From assembly GCF_016086655.4 (NCBI RefSeq), contig NC_052132.2:4156805-4220804 (forward strand): DNA of 64,000 bases, given 5' to 3'. A program made the position numbers and the translations under genes. This DNA is from Lepeophtheirus salmonis (lineage: Eukaryota > Arthropoda > Copepoda > Siphonostomatoida > Caligidae). The notes under the pieces were generated by a model. The model saw only the letters and a list, made by a program, of their open reading frames with translations, had not been told where the DNA came from and did no database searches. Positions 56,081 through 64,000 of this stretch are shown here, one piece after another. Numbering within the stretch: the stretch's first letter is position 1; each line of letters starts with the position of its first letter.

Positions 56081-56160
56081 TGTTAGGCTCCGCTAACTTG
56101 AGGAGCCTAATGTGATGGACTTGGTGCTGTTTATATATATATACTTTTTATTTAATAGTT
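56081..56160 (+). repeat. Putative LTR start with perfect hairpin
   Basis: TTAGGCTCC (56083-56091) and GGAGCCTAA (56102-56110) form a perfect 9-bp stem with a 10-base loop. The sequence TGTTAGGCTCC begins with TG just after the integrase reading frame, where a 3' LTR would start. No second copy of this LTR was found in the window, so the call is tentative. Confidence 0.4.
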
Positions 56161-56164
56161 ACTA

Positions 56165-57860
56165 GTTCAGTCCTTGAAGAAGAGGGAAAGAGAATACACA
56201 TAAAAAGTTATACGTTTTCTAAGAGTTGCCTTCCTTTTTATATTCATTAATTCTATCAAGTTGAATGTACCTTTGTAGTTCATCTGTATAATTAAGCAAT
56301 CTTTTAATTTTACTAGGGACCGATTTAACAGTATATTTGAATCCCAACAACTACGACAGCATTGTCTGAATCCCTTTGTTACCGTTCTCATCTATTTTTC
56401 CCCGATTCATTACACCAGCGAGAGGTTTATCATCAGTGATAATATCAAAATGCATACAAGCGAGGTAATGGCGACTCCTGGGGATTGCCCATTAAATACC
56501 GAGACACTTCAATTCAATAACGGCATCATTATTTTCATCAGGACTTAAAAAAAACGTGAACCACAAGTGATGATTTGATTAAACTTGTTATTTTTCGATA
56601 AATTATTTGAACTTTGCTGAAGAATTATAAAACCAATGCTAGTGTGAGGTGTATCAGTCAATAGTTGAACAGGTAAAATTAGATTGAAATGACTAAAAAC
56701 AGTTCCATTAGGATTAGTAAAAACATCCTTGACTTGATCCTTTGCTCGATATTGCTCATCAGTCCACAAAAATGCATTTTTTTTAGAAAACAAACCTTGA
56801 ATAGGAACCACAACATGTTTAATATTTGGTTCAAAATCTGCGAGATATGTGTGACCTTATCGCTAAAAATTCCAAGCAAAGGAACCGAAACATTGTTTAC
56901 AGCATCAGAAGGAATCAAGCTTATTCCTTCTATTGGATCCAACAGGGAAGAGTATTTAACAAAATAATCAAGAATTTTAGGGAAAGCTTTTCATAGTATC
57001 TATTTTATCGTTTTATTTTTATGTATTACATTTAATTTGGAGATTTTATTTGATGTAAATGAATTTGTTCTATATAGTTATAGTATAGTTGAGTCAAGTC
57101 CGAGGCACTAAATTCAAACTAGAATGTTTTTTTATGTATCTGTAAGTAACTGCCCTGGACTTTATTATTATATTAAAATTATACTTTTTGTTTATAAATA
57201 ATATTAATATGAAGGAACCGAATAAAAAATCTGGGAAATCCGAATTTTCATAAGACCACCTTTCATTACCTTGAGTTGTCCACTAATTTAATGATCAAAC
57301 ACAATTTTAAAAGCATTAATGGATTTCTGGATGCTTTCTCTAGGTGTGAGATGTTTTTTTAGAGAATATAACATCTTTTTCAACTCCAGTAGCTTTAGCA
57401 AACCCCATAGGGATGCACTGAAAACTCTATGGAATAACCTTTAAACCACAAAGTATCTTCCACTGGAGTAATACTTCATCATTTATAGAAGTCGACAACA
57501 GAGTCTGAACAAGAGTAGATTGTCCCTCAATTTTAATTTAAAATGTTTTACTTCTTGTAACACAATTTAAAGAGCTGTTATTTGATGCAAAAAATCATTT
57601 TTTATCGTTCATTACTATGAGAATTCCATTAGTCCTAATAACATTTGTGGTAATAAATGATTGTTCACCTCCTACATCACAATGAGCAGAACATTTGAAT
57701 GGTGTTCTCACCTTAAGTTGAATGAAAACAGACATTAAGGGGGTTGGTACACTTTCACAGTTCATTGAAGTAACAGATCTTTTGATATTTTGCAAATCAG
57801 AATGCACTTTGTTGTTCCTTAAAAGTTTATTTTTGGTCTCCCAGACGCATTAGATCTGTG
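56165..57860 (-). pseudogene. Gypsy element 2: protease to RNase H region, minus strand
   Basis: Read right to left. Protease-like FKCSAHCDVGGEQSFITTNV (57650-57715; active-site D-T-G altered to D-V-G); linker LVQTLLSTSINDEVLLQWKI (about 57440-57510); then a large part of RT is missing. Next come the thumb and connection with NAFLWTDEQYRAKDQVKDVF (56710-56780), and RNase H with LLTDTPHTSIGFIILQQ, then VIELKCLGI near 56500 and FDIITDDKPLAGVMN near 56410-56450. RNase H acidic residues are largely retained, but the frames are broken. It is a distinct gypsy lineage from the element at 39741. Confidence 0.7.
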
Positions 57861-59150
57861 ATTTACGATTCCTACTCTTAGAAAGAGTACTTTTCTCCAT
57901 GGCAATCATGTCAAAAACTTTGCATAAATGATCAAATCGTCCACACTTCCTAAATACAGGACAAATTCTCCTTTTACAAATCTCATTCCTACCATATGCC
58001 CAATACTTTCTTGATCCATTTCCTTGCTCCTAATTCTTGGTCTTCCAATGATTTATTATTCCTGCTTTGTTAGACAAAAATGTAGTTTTTGGTGTTTGGA
58101 CTTCATGTAACCCCATTGATTTCGAATCTGATAAGCAGTTTGCCATCTGTTTCGTAATGGCAACAAGGTCGTTTAGAGTCTAATCCTTTTGTTTTAAAAG
58201 TTACTGGGATTATCGTCTGCCAGGCCTTGAATAAATTCAAGTCAAATAATTTATTCCTTGGTTATTTAATCTAGTTAACATTTTTGGGCATTTGATAACT
58301 TAACAGGCCACCCCTCAAAAAAAATGACCAAGGTCTTGTGTATAATGAAAATGATAACAACGACAAAAAAGAACAAGGGCGTCCACAGCATTATATTTTC
58401 GGAAATAATTGTTTTTTAAAAATTTAATTTTTGCTACAGAGCATAATTTGATCCAATAATTCCTAAAAAGTTTATTTTAACCATTTTGGTGTTTTCATAT
58501 CTATAATTTTTCAAAAATTCCTTGATTTGAGGGAGAGGACATCCACTCCAGCCCCCCTCCTAGGAAGGACACCCCGGAATAGGGTTATCTTGGGGAAATA
58601 TTTATTTAATCTTCTCTAAGCATCCAGCATTTTCTAAAATTTATGATTCATAGCATCTCTTGCTTGAAGATAACTCATCCCATTAGGCTAAATCAAATCG
58701 TTAAAAATTGTCACTTCACCACAGCATTCTGTTCAGAAATATGCTTCACATTATGATTATAATAGGCAACAAATTTGTGTCACCACGAATTGAATTATCT
58801 CCGAGTGAACGACCTTTGAAGAATCTACTTTGGTTTTAATTTATCGTCCATACAAAATATATTACCAGATGGGTGATTACTTTTATCCGGGGTTGCTTCT
58901 TCATCAGGTATTGAAAAACCTTATTTATTTTAAAACTGATTAACGCGTTGTGGAACTCTTTTTCGGTATTTTGATACAGCAAATCCAACTTATCGAAGAC
59001 GTCACTTGTGATATCCGTCCAAGCTCTATTCAACCGATTTAGTTGAAGCCTGAAATCTTCTGCTTTCTCATTGAATTGTATTTCTTCTTTCGAGTCATAG
59101 AAATTAGTTGAAAGGTATCCATAAATTGTATAACCTCTTCAAGCTTGTTT
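57861..59150 (-). pseudogene. Gypsy element 2: gag region, minus strand
   Basis: Near 57900-58010 the minus strand gives KRRICPVFRKCGRFDHLCKV, a decayed nucleocapsid zinc knuckle. The 65-codon frame at 58836-59033 (ITSDVFDKLDLLYQNTEKEF) is gag-like and hydrophilic. Between them frames are broken. A fragment at 58380-58580 resembling the G-rich/AT-rich repeat family seems to be inserted in it. No 5' LTR could be identified to the right. Confidence 0.45.
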
Positions 59151-60207
59151 TCAAAGTCGCACTTGTACATATTTATCGATTTCTCGGATAAGTAGCCATT
59201 ATGTTCAGTTTCAAAGTATGAATAAAAAGCAAATATATGAGCATTTTCAAAAATAGGTTGCGTGAAAGTCGATTTAAAAAGTTGGGTTTAAACACATATC
59301 AAAGTGTTTTTTACCCTATGCATCATTGGGACTCCAACTAGAGGCATCAAATCCATCAGAAATCTAACCAACCCACTTGATTGCTGACTGCACTATAAAC
59401 TATTCCGAGGTTAATGAAATGGTTTGTATGAAGAGTCGTATTGTAATTTTACTATATGTAACACAATAACACATGTGGACGTGTGAGTCCCTAGAAGACA
59501 ACTAATTCATAACATTTTAACGTATAAATAAAACAATAATATAAAATGGAAATTTAGTAACATACCAAAAGATATGCATGAAAAAAAAAATTTAGATGAG
59601 AAGTCACCCGTTTATTTATGTCAAAAAATTGCCAATTCTAAATTCGTTAATAAAATTGCAACAAAATATTTTAATTAATTTGAAAAAAAAGTAGAAAATA
59701 CTGTTTATTGCAATTGTAAAGAGGAAGTCAAACCTACCAGCATTTTTTTTGTACTTGCAAAAGCAAAGAAGCATTGTAGAATAATATAGTCGAAAAAATA
59801 ACCCTCGATAACTCGTTCATTATATATTATAATATTTCACTTAAACATCAATTTCAATGGGTCACATTTATTTGCAAACAAATAGCCAAACAAATTTATT
59901 CTAACTTTATTGTTGTATATTACCAAAAAAATACTAACGTAAAATAACTATTCATAAATGTATATTATATACTGTAAAATTATGTAAGATAGAATATATA
60001 GTTAGTTAAATAATAGCGAACATAAAACCCATCTCTACATTGTGCAGTCGATAGTAGTTAAAAATCATATTTAAGTATTGGAAAACTGAAATACTTCAAA
60101 TAACTCTAATTTGAAAAAAAAATTCAAAGATGACGTCTAATAACAAAATTAGCCGAAGTTGGAGAGGTCTAGAGAACCACAAATAACTTCACGATCAAAA
60201 GGAGCAT
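59151..60207. other. AT-rich spacer, nothing recognised
   Basis: It would be expected to hold the 5' LTR of gypsy element 2, but I see no matching repeat. Confidence 0.35.
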
Positions 60208-60450
60208 GGAGAGAATACGAGAAAATATTGAAATATTCGATCATAAAAAGTAGGAGATTTTATCATTAATAGATCAATCATCCCTAGAGATTAAAGCCAA
60301 AATGGATAAAACCATTCATACAATAATTAGGTTGATAGAAATTGATGATAAAGCAGATCAATATTTGGAGTCAAACTTAATCCATATGAAGGTTGAGCTG
60401 ATTGAGGCTAAATCAAAAAGACTCGTTTATAATTCATATCAAACGACCCA
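60208..60450 (+). other. Decayed helical, gag-like coding stretch
   Basis: One plus-strand frame, interrupted by a single stop, reads EILSLIDQSSLEIKAKMDKT then ITIIRLIEIDDKADQYLE-like and MKVELIEAKSKRLVYNS. The regular charged/hydrophobic pattern suggests a long helix, as in the N-terminal part of BEL/Pao gag proteins. Identification is tentative. Confidence 0.3.
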
Positions 60451-60836
60451 ATGAAATCGAGGACAAGGTTAATTATTAAGACTGTCTTAAATGGTTATGT
60501 AGAACAGTAGAAATGGCAAGAATAATCAAAATAGTCTAAATGATTTAGTATCAAAGGATGTCAACGCAAATACAAAGTCAAGTTGAGTCAATATAAATCG
60601 AAAAATCCAAAGTACTTTCGAAAAACACTCTTACTGTTATGATGGGTTTTTAATCCATTATCATTATATATCAGTTATGAGTTGTGTGTAGTTTGTATCG
60701 GTCTAAAAAAACAACTAAAAAGACTGCAGTCCAATCAGTCTTGTCTTTATAAAAACTATCATTCCTAAAACCAGTCCTTGGACTAATAAAAGAGTATAAA
60801 GCTGACTATTACACACAAAACTAACCTAATTAGTCA

Positions 60837-61033
60837 TTTATGTTAACATCAATAGTTAAAATGAAGTAGTTGAAATTTTAACCGATTTATTAATAATGGG
60901 TATAATAATCAAGTTTATCATCGGTAGGATTGAAGGTAGGAATGATACTTGATTATTATACGTAAGAGTAAAAACTAACCTTATTAGTATTTTATGTTAA
61001 CATCAATAGTTAAAATGAAGTAGTTGAAATTTT
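60837..61033 (+). repeat. 43-bp exact direct repeat flanking a small insertion
   Basis: The sequences at 60837-60879 and 60991-61033 are identical (43 bp, containing ATGTTAACATCAATAGTTAA). Similarity continues some 20 bp further left at lower identity. The 111 bp between them contain a 14-bp inverted repeat, TATAATAATCAAGT (60901-60914) and its complement near 60946-60960. Confidence 0.85.
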
Positions 61034-61119
61034 CTCATAAACTCTTTCAAGGAGACAAGACACCTGGAGTTTGAAGTAGGAGGTGTGAAGCTAGAACGTA
61101 TAATAATCAAGTATCATTC
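60940..61119. repeat. 24-bp perfect inverted repeat
   Basis: The sequences at 60940-60963 and 61096-61119 are exact reverse complements, each containing the TATAATAATCAAGTATCATT core or its complement. The right arm lies in the duplicated segment also seen near 46728-46750. Confidence 0.85.
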
Positions 61120-61645
61120 ACTAGCTTCTTCATTTATATTATTCAATCCTACCGAGGATTGAAGAAATATAAGAAAGCTAGGACTAATGGGTCACTATTC
61201 TCCCCTTAGAATTGATGACTAGTGAAAACGATCGACGATAGAAAAAGAGTGCTTGGGCATATACCGACAACAATAATTGTGTCTAAAAAAATTATTGTAA
61301 CGATTTTTTTAAAGATATTCAGGCCCTGTACTTTTAAAATTTGGAGGACTGCCCTTCGGGGTTCCTACGGCAATGTAGATGATAACCTATATTAATAATA
61401 CGGAGATTATTTTACATCCAAGGATGATTATGAATGTACCCTGTTGCCATTATAATTGCATCAAACTCTTCTTATTCTCCATGCAAGAATGTGCATTTCT
61501 TTCCTTGTATTTAAACTAATAAAGGACGCCCTCTGAGATTTTCAGGTCATTTATACCCCAATTGGATTTTCTTTTTATAAAAAAAAACAATCTTAATAAA
61601 TAAAATAATAAGTTATGAATAATCAAACATTTATAAATTAACTCT
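61020..61645. repeat. Duplicated segment, copy B (pairs with 46650-47262)
   Basis: See copy A for the shared blocks. It contains GGTTCCTACGGCAATGTAGA and CAAACTCTTCTTATTCTCCA. It adjoins the truncated monooxygenase copy; exons 2 and 3 of that gene, present in copy A, are missing between about 61645 and 61712. Confidence 0.8.
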
Positions 61646-61711
61646 TGGCTCTTACTTAGACAATGTAATGTTCTAACATTTAAATATTCTAAGATCATAA
61701 TGTTAACTTAC

Positions 61712-61862
61712 CTGTTTACCAAGTAATGTTCCATTGGTCTTACTTTTCATAGATTGTTATTTCTATTTCATGTACAACACCTTCTTTCAATAGTTTATCA
61801 TAATTGCAGGCTATGCTCATACCACAAGGACCAGAGCCTATAACACAAACTCTCTTTTTCAT
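61712..61862 (-). pseudogene. Flavin-containing monooxygenase copy B, exon 1 only
   Basis: Minus strand from ATG 61862: KKRVCVIGSGPCGMSIACNY retains an intact GxGPxG FAD-binding turn, then KEGVVHEIEITIYEK-stop-DQWNITW-stop before CAG and a canonical GTAAGT donor at 61711. Compared with copy A there is an 11-base deletion in the WGGLWNYTW motif region, and two in-frame stops. The FAD loop and splice donor are better kept than in copy A, whereas exons 2 and 3 are gone. The copies have thus decayed independently after duplication. No downstream exon is visible, so it cannot encode an enzyme. Confidence 0.75.
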
Positions 61863-61904
61863 ATTCAACAATATACACAGCCACTTATCTCAAGTAGTTT
61901 TTGA

Positions 61905-63600
61905 AGAATACTGAAGTATTAAACTCTCATTATAAAATAAGATGGTGATTTAATTTCAAGCATGCACTCACTACTACATTAGGGCACTTGTTATCCTGTA
62001 CTTACAAACAGCTTGTAGTCAGTACATCAGTTACCTTATTATGAAGCTATTTATCATCTATACGATATAAAGCTCCGGAAAATTATATTCAGAAATAAAG
62101 TTAACATTAAATTGCACATATATTATAATATTTATGAAGGAATGGTAGATAATATCTTTTGTTTTTTTTAAATAATTTTGTCGTTTCATGTACATGCTTC
62201 AAAAATTGTTAATTAACTTTTAATATTATTTTTTTCTCGATGGTTTATAGGTATTTCGGATCTGATAAAAAAAGTAATATAACTCCATAATGGGATAACC
62301 GTGCTCATTTTCAAACTCGTACTTTTAACACTATTTTGAAAAATTTGAGGAAATATCAAAATGTTTCAATTATTTTATTATGACAAAGTTTATTGCAAAA
62401 AACATTTGGTGTTCTGCTACATTATAAATTCATGTTCATTATCGTAACTACGTACAATGAATAAATATATACTTATTGGCCATTTAAAAAAAGTTTCAAA
62501 TTTGTATCTAAAAAATATATTTTATTGTCATTTTATTTGATTTAATAGTAAACCAGACTGAGAGCATTTATAAATTTTAGTATTTTTGAAATTTTATGTT
62601 CAACTCAACTATTCTACCATGTATATAAAAATTAAGTGTGGATGATACTTGTATTCTTTGACAAATTATCGTCAATTATTAAGGACAAATTATTTTTATT
62701 ATTACATTGAAGGAGCTGCAAATATACCTCAAATTAGAATTAAAGTGATTATCACAATAAATGAATTAAAAATTAAAGGTTTTATTTGAAAGCCCATATA
62801 GGAGCTAATTTAAGTATATTCAATCAAATAAAGTTCTAAACTATAGTTGTAAAAACACTCATAAGCATATAATTTACTTAGTCCATAAAATATTGGCCTT
62901 CATGTATATATGAAAAAATATTTTTTTAGTGAATTTCTCCTTTTGATTTTTCAAAACATATTCAGTTTGTACATTTTTCTATGGCTACCAATAAATTGTT
63001 TTGTCATCTACAACTCTTACTAAGAAAAAATTCATTTCAAATAGCTATAATATATTTAAAATTCACTTTTAAAATTTGAGTTTCTACAAAGATTCATTTT
63101 CGTCAACTTCCGGACACCTCAGGTAAACTACGGGCAGGATTGGGTAAAATTTAAACATTTCATACCTCCAAAAATAATGATGCAAGAGAGCTTAAACTGA
63201 TGTTAACAGATCTTGTGCCATGCTAGAATTTTTAATTGTTGGAATTCGGCCAAATTGCGTAATTGGAACTGAAATTGTTCCGGAAAAAAACCAACATTTT
63301 TTATAGCTTTATATTTTGGGAAAAATAATTTTATCCTTCTAAATGTTTCCTCTTTTTTTATACATATACAATTGTAAAACAAAGTGACTACAACCTACTA
63401 TTAACAGACTTATGTTTTCATGCTTTAATGGTGCCATCTAATGCACCACGCTAAATTATTTTTTGAAGAACACTGATTATAAAATAAGATAGTTTTTGAT
63501 TTTCAAGCACGCAATTATTACTACATTGGCAAACATGTTATCTTGTACTTACAAATAGCTTGTAGTCAGCACATAAGTTTTAACTTATCATGAAATAAGG
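61905..63600. repeat. 1.5-kb insert bounded by ~140-bp direct repeats
   Basis: The sequences at 61905-62050 and 63462-63600 share TTTTTTGAAGAANACTGA, ATTATAAAATAAGAT, TGTTATCNTGTACTTACAAA, and AGCTTGTAGTCAGNACAT, in direct orientation. The 1.4 kb between them (62051-63461) shows no open frame or motif I recognise. The arrangement separates monooxygenase exon 1 from its upstream region, which in copy A is adjacent, so this is probably an insertion. Confidence 0.6.
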
Positions 63601-63784
63601 CCCCACATGATATTATCTTGCCGGATTCAATATTTTTAATAATTATTTTTTAATTTACCATTCAAAAATTTTCATATCATTTTTTCCTGTTTCGACTAAC
63701 TTTGTTCCCTGTATATAGCCTATTTATGAGATAACAAAGGAGTAGAGTGGAGGCTCCTTTACTGTTTTATTTTCTAAATACAGA

Positions 63785-63990
63785 AGTATGACAAGGCATC
63801 AATCCTCATTTATCCAATTGAAGTATAGGCCGTAAGGGCTCCCTTCCTCTCGGTCAAGAAGATTAACTTGACTGATACTAAATTTTTTGAGGATAAAATA
63901 GTAAATTCTTCTCCAATTTCATAAAAATAATCAAACATATAAAAAAATTAATACTTTCAAAAAGCTTTTGCGGTTCAAGATCTCATATTT
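63785..63990 (-). repeat. Upstream region of monooxygenase copy B
   Basis: It is the counterpart of 48035-48195, displaced to about 1.9 kb upstream of exon 1 by the insert described at 61905. It runs to the window edge. Confidence 0.6.
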
Positions 63991-64000
63991 AACTCACATG

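Overview
The window is eukaryotic genomic DNA that is very AT-rich and gene-poor. It contains spliced-gene signals (TATA box plus initiator, GT-AG introns) and no bacterial-style operons or ribosome sites. Nearly half of what can be recognised is decayed transposon sequence, dominated by Tc1/mariner fragments (about 18). There are also two piggyBac families, a hAT remnant, two Ty3/gypsy retrotransposons, the tail of a non-LTR element and several unnamed dispersed repeats. This composition, with decayed Kunitz-like coding pieces, fits an arthropod. A parasitic copepod such as a sea louse is my best guess, but that is inference from memory of such genomes and not a search result.

Layout. 1-17.9 kb is intergenic-looking DNA packed with mariner remnants and copies of two dispersed repeats (called A and B here). 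17.98-38.35 kb holds the only intact gene I can support, on the + strand. It has a TATA/Inr promoter, a non-coding first exon, a coding exon (60 codons) at 19225-19404 and a terminal coding exon (87 codons) at 38084-38347. The terminal exon encodes an acidic stretch and a C-terminal membrane helix. The 18.7 kb between the two coding exons is full of insertions: hAT, piggyBac with a nested 654-bp fold-back element, several mariners, a perfect 48-bp palindrome, and degraded Kunitz-like coding pieces on the opposite strand.

39.7-43.4 kb is a 3.6-kb Ty3/gypsy element with recognisable ~130-bp LTRs, primer-binding site, gag, protease, RT, RNase H and integrase, all broken by stops, frameshifts and a deletion. 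44.9-45.3 kb is the end of a non-LTR retrotransposon. 46.6-48.2 kb and 60.8-64 kb are diverged duplicates of one locus. Each carries the FAD-binding first exon of a flavin-containing monooxygenase of the trimethylamine-monooxygenase type; both are pseudogenes, and only the first keeps exons 2 and 3. Between them lie a second piggyBac family, a Tc1-like remnant, AT-rich tandem repeats and a second gypsy element whose gag-pol (minus strand) and integrase (plus strand) face each other tail to tail.

No rRNA, tRNA or CRISPR array was recognised. Apart from the one split gene, the window records successive insertion, nested insertion, internal deletion and local inversion rather than a set of cooperating genes.
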